The notes beneath the pieces were generated by a model, which searched no databases, was not told where the DNA came from, and saw only the letters and a list, made by a program, of their open reading frames with translations. Below, in pieces: positions 50,297 through 59,955 of a stretch of DNA of 64,000 bases. The stretch is from Pseudarthrobacter sp. AL07 (GTDB taxonomy: Bacteria > Actinomycetota > Actinomycetes > Actinomycetales > Micrococcaceae): the NCBI RefSeq assembly GCF_029960665.1, contig NZ_JASBRB010000005.1, positions 156,645 to 220,644 of the forward strand, read 5' to 3'. Every line of letters starts with the position of its first letter. The first letter of the stretch is position 1. The translations under genes and the position numbers were made by a program.

Positions 50297-52408
50297 ATGG
50301 TTATGCCGCTATTCGACACCGCCTCCACCAAGGATGCCTCTTCGGCGCATCCGCTCGGTGTCAGCGTTCCGCGTCCGGGTTCGGGGGCGGATCACGCCGC
50401 GCATTCCAGTGCGAATGTGGCCGTGTACGCTCCGGCGGTGGAGAACCTTGAGATCGCCTACAAGGCCGCCGGGGGTGATTGGCATCTGCAAGCCTTGCCC
50501 AACGTCACCCACGGCGTGCATCACGGAATTGTTGAGGATTTCCCGTACGGATCGCTGTACGGGTTCCGCGCCACCTCCAAGGCCGAAACGCTGCCGCTGG
50601 CAGTTCCCGTTATTGATCTGGACGACGACGGCGGACAGCCTCTCCTGCTAGATCCCTACGGCCGGGCGGTGGACCAGGGGGAAGGCTTCCTGACGAGCGT
50701 CCGCATGGCCGGCGATTTTGACTGGGGCAACGACGAACGGCCCCGGACGCAGTGGCGAAACACCATCATTTATGAGGCGCACGTCCGCGGCCAGAGCATG
50801 CTCCACCCCGATGTCCCGGAGGAACTGCGCGGCACGTACGCAGGTATGGCCCATCCGGCCATCATCGAGCATTTCAAAAGCTTGGGTATCACCGCTGTCC
50901 AGTTGCTCCCGGTACACTTCCATCTCGATGAGCTGCACCTGCAGAACCTCGGCCTGACCAACTACTGGGGCTACAACACGGCAGCGTTTTTCGCACCGCA
51001 CGCGGCCTATGCAACGCAGGCTGCGCAGGATACCGGACCGCACGCCGTGCAGGACGAGTTCAAGGGAATGGTCAAGCTGCTCCACGCCGCCGGGCTTGAA
51101 GTGATTCTCGACGTTGTCTACAACCACACTGCAGAGGGTGGCCCCGACGGCCAGGCCATCAGCTTCCGCGGACTCGGCGATGACACGTACTACCGCACGG
51201 ACGGCCACGGTAAGTACATCGACACCACGGGCTGCGGCAACACACTGAATTTCGGCCAGCCCCGAGTGGTCCAGCTCGTGCTGGATTCACTCCGGTATTG
51301 GGTGGACGAATTCCACATCGACGGCTTCCGTTTCGACCTGGCCGTGACGCTCTGCCGGAACGCGGACAACGAGTTTGATCCCCGGCACCCGTTCCTGGTG
51401 GCTGTGGCCGCCGATCCCGTGCTGTCCGACGTGAAACTGATCGCCGAGCCCTGGGACGTCGGCTATGGCGGCTGGCAGACGGGACGATTCCCCGGCGGCT
51501 GGGTGGACTGGAACGACCACTTCCGGGACGGCGTCCGCTCCTTCTGGCTGGCCGACCGTGCGGCCATCGAAGCCGGCGGCCAGGGCGGCTCCGTGGCGCG
51601 GCTGGCTGATGCCCTGTCGGGATCGGCCGCGCTGTTTGAGGCGTCGGGCCGGTCCAGGCTGGCGTCGGTCAACCTCATCACGGCACACGACGGCTTCACG
51701 CTCAACGACCTAGTGTCCTACGACCGCAAACACAACGAGGCCAACGGCGAACAGAACCGGGACGGTCACGGGGACAACCGCAGCTACAACCACGGTTTCG
51801 AAGGCCGGAGCGAGGACGAGAGCATCCTGGCGCAGCGGGCGCAGTCCCGGCGGAACCTGATGGCCTCCCTGATGATCTCCCTCGGCGTGCCGATGATCAC
51901 CGCCGGTGACGAACTGGCACGCACGCAGCAGGGCAACAACAACGCCTACTGCCAGGACAACCCCTTGGCCTGGGTCGACTGGACGCGGACCCCGGAATCC
52001 GCAGAGATGCTCCGCAGCACCAAACGCTACGTCCGGCTGCGCAAGGAGTTCCTGGCAAGCCAACCCCATGATTTTCCCGCTCGGGATGAGCAGTCCTATC
52101 TCTACTGGTTTGATCACGCCGGGCAGCCCATGTCCATGGATCAATGGAATGATCCCCGGCACCGTGTCATGCAGCTCCTGCTTGGCTCGGACGACGGCAC
52201 GCTGGCAGGCCTCGTGGTGGTCAACGGCAGCACCTCCGATGTGAAGATCACCCTTCCGGAACTCAAGAACGACGACGGCACGCCCCGCAGGATCTTTGAA
52301 CTCCGGCTGACGACCTCGCCACTGCACGAGCTTCGCCAGGGCGTCCGCGTGACGTCCGGCGAGACGGACAGCATCGAGGCAAATTCGATCAGCATCTACC
52401 GCACATAA
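50297..52408 (+). CDS. glgX: Glycogen debranching enzyme GlgX
   Basis: 703 residues from ATG 50297 (MVMPLFDTAS); the upstream frame to 50207 lacks coding character. N-terminal CBM48-like domain (~25-120), then a GH13 isoamylase-type barrel: VVYNHTAEG, nucleophile Asp in DGFRFDLA, acid Glu in LIAEPWDVG, and the third Asp in TAHDGFTLNDL. It hydrolyses alpha-1,6 branches left after phosphorylase action. Start of the glycogen cluster; same direction as the barnase gene. Confidence 0.93.
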   Translation: MVMPLFDTASTKDASSAHPLGVSVPRPGSGADHAAHSSANVAVYAPAVENLEIAYKAAGGDWHLQALPNVTHGVHHGIVEDFPYGSLYGFRATSKAETLPLAVPVIDLDDDGGQPLLLDPYGRAVDQGEGFLTSVRMAGDFDWGNDERPRTQWRNTIIYEAHVRGQSMLHPDVPEELRGTYAGMAHPAIIEHFKSLGITAVQLLPVHFHLDELHLQNLGLTNYWGYNTAAFFAPHAAYATQAAQDTGPHAVQDEFKGMVKLLHAAGLEVILDVVYNHTAEGGPDGQAISFRGLGDDTYYRTDGHGKYIDTTGCGNTLNFGQPRVVQLVLDSLRYWVDEFHIDGFRFDLAVTLCRNADNEFDPRHPFLVAVAADPVLSDVKLIAEPWDVGYGGWQTGRFPGGWVDWNDHFRDGVRSFWLADRAAIEAGGQGGSVARLADALSGSAALFEASGRSRLASVNLITAHDGFTLNDLVSYDRKHNEANGEQNRDGHGDNRSYNHGFEGRSEDESILAQRAQSRRNLMASLMISLGVPMITAGDELARTQQGNNNAYCQDNPLAWVDWTRTPESAEMLRSTKRYVRLRKEFLASQPHDFPARDEQSYLYWFDHAGQPMSMDQWNDPRHRVMQLLLGSDDGTLAGLVVVNGSTSDVKITLPELKNDDGTPRRIFELRLTTSPLHELRQGVRVTSGETDSIEANSISIYRT

Positions 52409-52426
52409 CTGCGGAGGGGACCACGA

Positions 52427-52912
52427 TTGCGCAACCGCTCCTTTGCCCTGCTGCTGACCGTTCTATTGGCCATAGCGGTGATCGCTTTTGGCGGCAGCGG
52501 GCTCCTCGATGCACTGACGGGAGGTTCGACGCCGGCGGCCAGTTCCAGCGCCGCCCCGCATCCAAGCGCTCTCGTGCCCGGTCCCGTGGAGGTTCCAGCC
52601 CCGGCGGTAATACCCGCCAACCCATCCGGCCTGCCCCCGGTCAAGGAGTCCCAGCTTCCGGCCGAAGCCCGGACGATCCTCGCCGCGATCCGTGCCGGCG
52701 GCCCCTACCGCTACAGCCAGGACAACAAGACGTTCGGCAACTTCGAGCGTATTCTTCCACGGCAGGACTCCGGCTATTACCGTGAGTACACGGTGCCCAC
52801 ACCGGGTGAATCGGACAGGGGAGCCCGCCGCATCGTCACGGGCTCCGGGGGCGAGAAGTACTACACCCAGGACCACTACGACTCGTTCAAATTCATTGCA
52901 GAAGGCAGCTGA
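52427..52912 (+). CDS. Secreted/anchored ribonuclease of the barnase (N1/T1) family
   Basis: 161 residues from TTG 52427 after GGAGGGG. N-terminal hydrophobic signal/anchor (SFALLLTVLLAIAVIAF, ~5-21), a Pro/Ala/Ser linker (~30-70), then the RNase domain: PAEARTILAAI, FGNFERILP, and the catalytic set Glu in REYTVPTPGE, Arg in RRIVTGSG and His in TQDHYDSF. It cleaves RNA 3' to guanine and should act outside the cell or on competitors. Followed eight bases later by its inhibitor. Confidence 0.88.
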   Translation: MRNRSFALLLTVLLAIAVIAFGGSGLLDALTGGSTPAASSSAAPHPSALVPGPVEVPAPAVIPANPSGLPPVKESQLPAEARTILAAIRAGGPYRYSQDNKTFGNFERILPRQDSGYYREYTVPTPGESDRGARRIVTGSGGEKYYTQDHYDSFKFIAEGS

Positions 52913-52920
52913 ACACCCTC

Positions 52921-53277
52921 ATGAAAATTTACTCCGCCGATACCTGGACCATCGAAGAACTCCGGGAACAGGTCGCCGACGCCGGCCGCCGCAGCCTGAT
53001 GGTCCCCGCTGCCGACAGCAAGAGGGCTGTCCTGGAAACGTTCGGCGAAGTGCTCGCATTCCCTGAGCACTATGGCGTGAACATGGACGCCCTGAACGAT
53101 TCCCTGCACGATTTCGCGGACAGCATTGGCGAGGACGGGGGCACCCCGGTCACCGTCATCTGGGAGGTGGCCGCAGCGTTCCGCGGTGACCGGTCCTTCG
53201 GGATCATCTGCGAGGTCCTCCAGGACGCCGAGAGCTACGCCGGCCGTGACCTGGCGGTCACGGCCGTGCTCCTCTAA
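52921..53277 (+). CDS. Barstar-family ribonuclease inhibitor
   Basis: 118 residues. The barstar fold signature FGEVLAFPEHYGVNMDALNDSLHDF (~40-64) carries the acidic helix that plugs the barnase active site, with a C-terminal VIWEVAAAFRG strand region. It lies eight bases after the RNase stop, giving cytoplasmic protection before export. Converges with glgP. Confidence 0.9.
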   Translation: MKIYSADTWTIEELREQVADAGRRSLMVPAADSKRAVLETFGEVLAFPEHYGVNMDALNDSLHDFADSIGEDGGTPVTVIWEVAAAFRGDRSFGIICEVLQDAESYAGRDLAVTAVLL

Positions 53278-53308
53278 ATGTGACGCTGCTAGATGTGACG
53301 CCCGGCGG

Positions 53309-55927
53309 TCAGGCGTTGACGATCAGCCCCAGCTCGGCTTTGGAAGCCAGTGCCTCGTGCCGGGGCAGGACGCGGACGGTGTAGCCGAACGGACCGGACC
53401 GGTCGATCAGCAGGGAGCCGCTGAACAGGTGGCGTCCGTCGCCCAGGTCCTCTTTCGAGCTCAGTTCCATCAAGGTGACGTCCGCCAGGGTGTCGCTTTC
53501 CTCGGCACGGCCATAAGCCACCTCCACGGAAACGTCCTCGGGTGAGAGGGTGTGCAGCGCGATGTAGGCGTTCACCTGCAGGGTGTCCCCGATCTGGGGA
53601 TCCTCGGAAACTCCCACGGAGTCCACATGTTCAACGTGCAGCAGCGGCCACGCGGAACGCACCTTGGCCGTCCATGCCGCGAGGACACGGGCCTGGGCAT
53701 AGGAGTCGGCAACTGCCCTGCGTCCGGCCTCGGCTGCCGGACGGTAGAGCAGATTGACGTAGTCGTGAAGCATACGCTCGGCGGAAACGGCCGGGCCCAA
53801 ATGCGACAGCGTGTGCTTGATCATTGACACCCAGTGCGTGGGGACTTTCTCCGTACCCGTGGTGGACGGTCCTGCAGCACCTGCACTGTCAGAGACCGTA
53901 TTCCCGTAGAAGCGCGGCGCCACCTGCGTTTCCAGGAGTTCGTACAGCGCTGCCGCCTCGATGTCGTCCCGCTCCTCGGGGGACGCATCATTGTTGGCGG
54001 TGGGGATCGCCCAGCCGTTCTCGCCGTCGTACATTTCGTCCCACCAGCCGTCCATCACAGAGAGGTTCAGCGAACCGTTGATGGCGGCCTTCATGCCCGA
54101 CGTGCCGCACGCCTCCAGGGGGCGGAGCGGGTTGTTGAGCCACACGTCGCAGCCCGGGAAGAGCGTCCTGGCCATCGCAATGTCGTAGTTCGGCAGGAAT
54201 GCGATGCGGTGGCGGACCTCGGGGTCGTCGGTGAAGCGGACCAGATCCTGGATCATCTTCTTGCCGGCGTCATCTGCAGGGTGGGACTTTCCGGCGATCA
54301 CGAGTTGGATCGGGTGCTCGGGGTGCAGCAGCAGCGCCTTGAGCCGGTCCGGCTCGCGGAGCATCAGCGTCAGGCGCTTATATGTCGGGACACGGCGGGC
54401 GAAGCCGATGGTCAGCACATCGGGGTCCAGGACGCTGTCGGTCCAGCCAAGCTCGGCGTCGGCGGCGCCGCGCTTCTTCCACGCGGCGCGGAGCCGGCGG
54501 CGCACGTCCTCCACGAGTGCTGTGCGCATTTCACGGCGCAGACCCCAGACGTCGGCGTCGCTGACGTTGTAGGCAAGGTCCCAGCGGCCCATGGCTTCGG
54601 CCTCGGAACCGAACTGTTCCCGCGCGAGCCGGGAGATGCGACTGTCCACCCAGGTGGGCACGTGCACGCCGTTGGTCACGGACGTGATGGGCACCTCGGA
54701 GTGCTCGAACCCGGGCCACAGTGCCGAGAACATCCCGCGGGATACCTCGCCGTGCAGCTTGGCGACTCCGTTGGCCCGCTGTGCCAGCCGGAGCCCCATC
54801 ACGGCCATGTTGAAAACTGACGGATTGCCATCGGCGTAGTTTTCCCGGCCCAGTTCCAGGATGCGGTCCACCGGTAGCGCGGGCGCGAGCCCGGCCTGGA
54901 AGAAGTGGTGGATCTGGGAAATTTCGAAACGGTCGATTCCGGCGGGAACGGGCGTGTGGGTGGTGAAAACCGTTGATGCCCGGCCAGCGGCGAGGGCTTC
55001 ATCGAAGCTGAGGGCGGCGTCGCCGGCCATCAGTTCCTGGATGCGCTCAATCCCCAGGAATCCGGCATGGCCCTCATTGGTGTGGAACACTTCGGGCGCC
55101 GCGGTTCCCGTGAGCTGCTGGTAGGCGCGCAGGGCCTTGACTCCGCCCATGCCGAGCAGGAGCTCCTGCTGCAGGCGGTGGTCGCCGCCGCCGCCATAGA
55201 GGCGGTCCGTGATGCCGCGGGCGGCGTCGTCGTTGCCGGGAACGTTGGAGTCCAGCAGTAGCAGGGGAACGCGTCCGACGTCGGCACGCCAGATGTGTGC
55301 CAGGAGCCGGCGCCCGTTGGGGAGCGGGAGCGAGATCTGCAGGGCCCGGCCGTTGCCGTCGGCGGACGGCTCACGGAGGAGCGTGAGCGGGAGCCCATCA
55401 GGGTCGAGGACCGGATAGGTCTCCTGCTGCCAGGCGTCCCGGGAGAGCGATTGCTTGAAGTAGCCGGCCTGGTACAGCAGGCCCACGCCGATCAGGGGCA
55501 CGCCGAGGTCCGAGGCGGCCTTAAGGTGGTCGCCGGCCAGGATGCCCAGGCCGCCGGAGTACTGCGGCAGGACTTCGGTGATGCCAAATTCGGGGGAGAA
55601 GTAAGCGATGGCGGCCGGGGCATCCCCGCCCAGGCTCTGGTACCAGCGGGGCTGCTCAAGGTACCGGTCAAGGTCCGCGGCGGCGGCGCGGACCTGGTCG
55701 ACGACGGACTGGTCGGCGGCGAGGCGCTGGAACTCCTCGCGGCTGACCCGGCCCAGGAAAATGATGGGATCCTGGCCGGATTCTTCCCAGATGCGGGGGT
55801 TCAGTGCCGCGAAAAGTTCCCTGGTGGGCCGGTGCCAGGACCAGCGCAGGTTGGTGGCCAATCGGGCCAGCGGCCTGATGGGCTCCGGGAGGACTGTTCT
55901 GACGGTAAATCTGCGGATTGCCTTCAC
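53309..55927 (-). CDS. glgP: Alpha-glucan (maltodextrin/glycogen) phosphorylase
   Basis: 872 residues from GTG 55927 (MKAIRRFTVR); the frame continues to 56059 and ATG 55951 is possible, with no strong ribosome-binding site at any start. GT35 enzyme of the short actinobacterial type with an N-terminal DUF3417 region (RPLARLATNLRWSWH). Core: FTTHTPVPAG, GVHVPTWVD, and the PLP-binding ACGTSGMKAAINGSLNLSVMDGWWDE with the Schiff-base Lys. Releases glucose-1-phosphate from alpha-1,4 ends. Divergent from glgE. Confidence 0.92.
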   Translation of the reverse strand: MKAIRRFTVRTVLPEPIRPLARLATNLRWSWHRPTRELFAALNPRIWEESGQDPIIFLGRVSREEFQRLAADQSVVDQVRAAAADLDRYLEQPRWYQSLGGDAPAAIAYFSPEFGITEVLPQYSGGLGILAGDHLKAASDLGVPLIGVGLLYQAGYFKQSLSRDAWQQETYPVLDPDGLPLTLLREPSADGNGRALQISLPLPNGRRLLAHIWRADVGRVPLLLLDSNVPGNDDAARGITDRLYGGGGDHRLQQELLLGMGGVKALRAYQQLTGTAAPEVFHTNEGHAGFLGIERIQELMAGDAALSFDEALAAGRASTVFTTHTPVPAGIDRFEISQIHHFFQAGLAPALPVDRILELGRENYADGNPSVFNMAVMGLRLAQRANGVAKLHGEVSRGMFSALWPGFEHSEVPITSVTNGVHVPTWVDSRISRLAREQFGSEAEAMGRWDLAYNVSDADVWGLRREMRTALVEDVRRRLRAAWKKRGAADAELGWTDSVLDPDVLTIGFARRVPTYKRLTLMLREPDRLKALLLHPEHPIQLVIAGKSHPADDAGKKMIQDLVRFTDDPEVRHRIAFLPNYDIAMARTLFPGCDVWLNNPLRPLEACGTSGMKAAINGSLNLSVMDGWWDEMYDGENGWAIPTANNDASPEERDDIEAAALYELLETQVAPRFYGNTVSDSAGAAGPSTTGTEKVPTHWVSMIKHTLSHLGPAVSAERMLHDYVNLLYRPAAEAGRRAVADSYAQARVLAAWTAKVRSAWPLLHVEHVDSVGVSEDPQIGDTLQVNAYIALHTLSPEDVSVEVAYGRAEESDTLADVTLMELSSKEDLGDGRHLFSGSLLIDRSGPFGYTVRVLPRHEALASKAELGLIVNA

Positions 55928-56079
55928 CTGCGCCACACTAACCGACAACATGAACGTCTGGAACCGCTTCGGCATTCTTTGAGGTAAATGACAGTTGGCG
56001 TGGCGGATAAGTCGAATCGCGGCGACAAAAAGCAGCGCAGGCTTAGCAATCTTGACCATTTCTCGCTAACGTCGAGCCT

Positions 56080-58161
56080 GTGACGACTAACTCAGCAACC
56101 CCTGCCGCCTCAAAGAAAAAGCCGAAAGGCAAAATTACCGACGGGCTAAGATTTGGCCGCTTTCCTATCACCGCCGTGCAGCCTGCGGTGGAGGGTGGAA
56201 AATATCCTGCCAAGGCCTTGCCGGGGGAGGGGATTGTGGTGGGCGCCACCGCATTCCGGGAGGGTCATGACCAGCTGGGTGTCAGCGCGGTCCTCCTGGA
56301 TCCCCGGGGGAAGGAACGCCAGCGCGTCAGGCTGGCACCGCCCAAAGGCGATCGCGGCCTCGGCACGGACCGCTGGGAGGGCATCCTCACGCCGTCGGCC
56401 GTTGGAAACTGGACCTTCCTCATTGAGGCGTGGCACGACCGCTACGGAACCTGGCACCACAACGCCGAGGTCAAGGTGGCCGCAGGCATCGACGTGGAGC
56501 TGATGCTCGCGGAGGGTTCGGCGCTGCTCTCAGAAGCGGCCACCGAGGCCTCCCGTAATGCGTCGGACCGGCGCACACTGCGCATGGCCGCTTCCATCCT
56601 GGGTAACGGAGCCCTCACCGATGAGGAACGCTTGGCAGCCGGCTTCGGCGCCGACGTCGCCGACGTAGTGGAACGCCAGCCGATCCGGGAGCTGGTCACC
56701 GTTTCCGAACAGTTCCCGTTGCTGGTGGAGCGCGATCTCGCAGGCCGCGGTGCCTGGTACGAGTTCTTTCCCCGGTCCGAGGGCGCCGTCAGGGACGCCG
56801 CTACGGGGGCCTGGACGTCCGGGAATTTCAGGACTGCGGCGAAGCGGCTGGACGCGGTGGCGGAAATGGGCTTCGACGTGCTCTATATGCCGCCCATCCA
56901 CCCCATCGGCATCCAGCACCGCAAGGGCCCCAACAACACCCTGATCGCCGGCCCGCACGATCCCGGCTCGCCGTGGGCGATCGGCGCCAAGGAGGGTGGC
57001 CACGACGCCATCCACCCGGAGTTGGGCTCGTTCGAGGACTTTGACGCCTTTGTTGCCCGCGCTAAGGAACTGGGCCTGGAAGTTGCGCTTGATCTGGCGC
57101 TGCAGGCAGCGCCCGACCACCCCTGGGTAGAGTCCAACCCGGAATGGTTTACCACCCGGGTTGACGGGAGCATCGCTTATGCCGAAAACCCGCCCAAGAA
57201 GTACCAGGATATTTTCCCGCTTAATTTCGACAACGATCCGGAAGGGCTTGCGAAGGAAATCCTGCGGGTCGTGTTGCTGTGGGTCAGCCATGGCGTGAAG
57301 ATCTTCCGGGTGGATAATCCGCACACCAAACCGGTGTGGTTCTGGGAATGGCTCATTGGCCAGGTCAACAAAAAGACTCCCGGCGTGGTGTTCCTCGCGG
57401 AAGCGTTTACACGACCTGCGATGATGCACGCCCTGGGCCGTGCGGGCTTCCAGCAGTCATACACCTACTTCACGTGGCGGAACACCAAGAAGGAATTGGA
57501 AACCTATTTCGCAGAGGTCAGCCACGACTCGCCGGCGTACTTCCGGCCCAACTTCTTTGTCAACACGCCGGACATCCTCACGGAATACCTGCAGTTCGGC
57601 GGTCCGGCGGCGTTCAAGATCCGCGCCGCATTGGCCGCCACCGCCAGCCCGCTGTGGGGCGTTTACGCCGGCTACGAGCTCTATGAGCACGTTGCCCGCC
57701 CCGGTGCCGAAGAGTATATCGACAACGAGAAATTTGAATACAAGGCCCGTGACTGGGACGCGGCCGCAGCCTCAGGCCGGACCCTGGCGCCGTATCTGAC
57801 CAGGCTCAACGCCATCAGGCACAGCCACCCGGCGCTGTTGGACCTGCAGAATCTCACGGTCCACCAAAGCACCGACGACGCCACGGTGGTGTATTCCAAA
57901 CACAAGACCCTGCCGGACGGCACCAAGGACACCATCATTGTGGTGGTCAACGTCGATCCGCACGGCACCAGGGAGAGCACCATTTCCTTGGACCTGGCTG
58001 CCCTTGAACTTGGCCCCGAGGACCTGTCGCCAAACGGCGGGTTCCGGGTGGAGGACCTCATTTCCGGAGAATCCTGGGAATGGGGCGAATACAACTACGT
58101 CCGCCTGGATGCGCACGTTGAACCGGCACACATCCTGAGCGTGAGGAGAATTCATCAGTGA
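56080..58161 (+). CDS. glgE: Maltosyltransferase GlgE
   Basis: 693 residues from GTG 56080. GH13_3 enzyme that transfers maltose from maltose-1-phosphate to growing alpha-1,4-glucan. N-terminal beta-sandwich and helical domain (~20-220; GRFPITAVQPAVEGG), catalytic barrel with YMPPIHPIG (~270), nucleophile Asp412 (FRVDNPHTKP), acid Glu441 (FLAEAFTRP), and family KKYQDIFPLNF (~373). The stop overlaps treS by four bases. Confidence 0.95.
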   Translation: MTTNSATPAASKKKPKGKITDGLRFGRFPITAVQPAVEGGKYPAKALPGEGIVVGATAFREGHDQLGVSAVLLDPRGKERQRVRLAPPKGDRGLGTDRWEGILTPSAVGNWTFLIEAWHDRYGTWHHNAEVKVAAGIDVELMLAEGSALLSEAATEASRNASDRRTLRMAASILGNGALTDEERLAAGFGADVADVVERQPIRELVTVSEQFPLLVERDLAGRGAWYEFFPRSEGAVRDAATGAWTSGNFRTAAKRLDAVAEMGFDVLYMPPIHPIGIQHRKGPNNTLIAGPHDPGSPWAIGAKEGGHDAIHPELGSFEDFDAFVARAKELGLEVALDLALQAAPDHPWVESNPEWFTTRVDGSIAYAENPPKKYQDIFPLNFDNDPEGLAKEILRVVLLWVSHGVKIFRVDNPHTKPVWFWEWLIGQVNKKTPGVVFLAEAFTRPAMMHALGRAGFQQSYTYFTWRNTKKELETYFAEVSHDSPAYFRPNFFVNTPDILTEYLQFGGPAAFKIRAALAATASPLWGVYAGYELYEHVARPGAEEYIDNEKFEYKARDWDAAAASGRTLAPYLTRLNAIRHSHPALLDLQNLTVHQSTDDATVVYSKHKTLPDGTKDTIIVVVNVDPHGTRESTISLDLAALELGPEDLSPNGGFRVEDLISGESWEWGEYNYVRLDAHVEPAHILSVRRIHQ

Positions 58162-59954
58162 GCTTTAACCCGCAGAGTTCCAGCCAGCATTTCACCCCAA
58201 AGAGCACGTTTGAGCTCCATGCGCCGGGCCTGGCCCACGATCCGCTCTGGTATCGGAAGGCCGTCTTCTATGAAGTGCTGGTACGGGCCTTCGCGGATGC
58301 GAACGGCGACGGTTCGGGCGACTTCACCGGCCTGATCGACCGGCTGGACTACCTGCAGTGGCTCGGCATCGATTGCCTGTGGCTTCCACCGTTCTTCCAG
58401 TCGCCGCTGCGTGACGGCGGCTATGACATCTCGGACTACAATTCCGTCCTGGATGAATTCGGCACCATCAGCGACTTCAAGCGGCTGGTGGCGGAGTCCC
58501 ATGCCCGCGGCGTCCGGGTCATCATTGACCTGCCGCTGAACCACACCTCGGACCAGCACCCCTGGTTCCAGGAATCGCGCAAGGACCCGGACGGCCCCTT
58601 CGGCGACTTTTACGTGTGGAGCGATACGGACGAGAAATACCAGGATGCCCGCATCATCTTCGTGGACACGGAGGAGTCCAACTGGACTTTCGACCCTATC
58701 CGCCGGCAGTTCTTCTGGCACCGCTTCTTCGGCCACCAGCCGGACCTGAATTTTGAAAACCCCAAGGTCATCGAAGCGCTCTTCGACGTGGTTCGTTTCT
58801 GGCTGGACCAGGGCATCGACGGTTTCCGGGCGGACGCCATCCCGTACCTCTTCGAGGAGGAGGGGACAAACTGCGAAAACCTGCCAGCCACCCATGACTT
58901 CCTGCGCAAACTTCGGGCCATGGTGGACGAAGGTTACCCGGGCCGCGTCATCATCGCCGAGGCAAACCAGCCGCCCAACGAGGTGGTGGAGTACTTCGGA
59001 ACAGCAGAAGAGCCCGAATGCCACATGGCGTTCCACTTCCCCATCATGCCGCGCCTCTACTACGCCCTGCGCGACCAGAAGGCCGCTCCGATCATTGAGA
59101 CCATGCATGACACCCCGGAGATCCCCGAAGGGGCGCAGTGGGGAACTTTCCTGCGCAACCACGATGAACTGACGCTGGAGATGGTCACTCCCGACGAGCG
59201 CGCAGCGATGCTGGGCTGGTACGCGCCGGACCCCCGCATGCGCGCCAACATCGGGATCCGGCGTCGCCTTGCACCGCTGCTGGATAATTCCCGGGCCGAG
59301 ATCGAATTAATCAACGCGCTGTTGCTCTCACTTCCTGGCAGCCCGTTCCTGTACTACGGGGACGAGATCGGCATGGGGGACAACATCTGGCTCGATGACC
59401 GCGATGCCGTACGCACTCCCATGCAGTGGAACCCTGACCGGAACGCAGGATTCTCCAACGCTGATCCCGGCAAGCTCTACCTGCCGGTCATCCAGTCACT
59501 GGTGTACAACTACAACATGGCCAATGTGGAAGCCGAGGCCGCCCACTCCGGTTCTCTGCTCCGCTGGACCCGGCAGATCCTCAGCGTCCGCAAGAACCAC
59601 CCTGTGTTCGGGCTGGGTGCGTTCAAACATGTCGAAGCGGACCACGACGCCGTGGTGGCGTATCTCCGGGAACTTTCGGATGACAACACTGCGGGGCTGC
59701 CGGGCGAAACCATTCTGTGCGCCTTCAACCTTTCGCAGCACCCGGTCGCGGCAAAACTGCGGATTCCGCAGTTTGCCGGCCGCGGACTGCGCGATGTGTT
59801 CGGGGGGCAGCCGTTCCCCGGGATCGACGACGACGGATCGCTGACGCTGACACTGGGGAGCCATGATTTCTTTTGGCTGCGGATCCGCTCTGCGACGTCC
59901 AACCCGGCCTCCCCGTACACGCAGGCACTGCCCATCCTGTCCATTGAGAACTGA
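58158..59954 (+). CDS. treS: Trehalose synthase (maltose-trehalose isomerase)
   Basis: 598 residues from GTG 58158, overlapping glgE by four bases. GH13_16: start of barrel FYEVLVRAFADANGDGSGD (~37), WLGIDCLWLPPF, nucleophile Asp226 (DGFRADAIPYL), acid Glu268 (IAEANQPP) and the third Asp in FLRNHDEL (~340). It interconverts trehalose and maltose, feeding maltokinase. No fused maltokinase domain at its C-terminus, unlike some actinobacterial TreS. Confidence 0.95.
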   Translation: MSFNPQSSSQHFTPKSTFELHAPGLAHDPLWYRKAVFYEVLVRAFADANGDGSGDFTGLIDRLDYLQWLGIDCLWLPPFFQSPLRDGGYDISDYNSVLDEFGTISDFKRLVAESHARGVRVIIDLPLNHTSDQHPWFQESRKDPDGPFGDFYVWSDTDEKYQDARIIFVDTEESNWTFDPIRRQFFWHRFFGHQPDLNFENPKVIEALFDVVRFWLDQGIDGFRADAIPYLFEEEGTNCENLPATHDFLRKLRAMVDEGYPGRVIIAEANQPPNEVVEYFGTAEEPECHMAFHFPIMPRLYYALRDQKAAPIIETMHDTPEIPEGAQWGTFLRNHDELTLEMVTPDERAAMLGWYAPDPRMRANIGIRRRLAPLLDNSRAEIELINALLLSLPGSPFLYYGDEIGMGDNIWLDDRDAVRTPMQWNPDRNAGFSNADPGKLYLPVIQSLVYNYNMANVEAEAAHSGSLLRWTRQILSVRKNHPVFGLGAFKHVEADHDAVVAYLRELSDDNTAGLPGETILCAFNLSQHPVAAKLRIPQFAGRGLRDVFGGQPFPGIDDDGSLTLTLGSHDFFWLRIRSATSNPASPYTQALPILSIEN

Positions 59955-59955
59955 C

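Noticed and set aside
53834..54820. Plus-strand frame of 328 codons opposite glgP
   Set aside because: Antisense shadow of a GT35 enzyme with a visible PLP motif.
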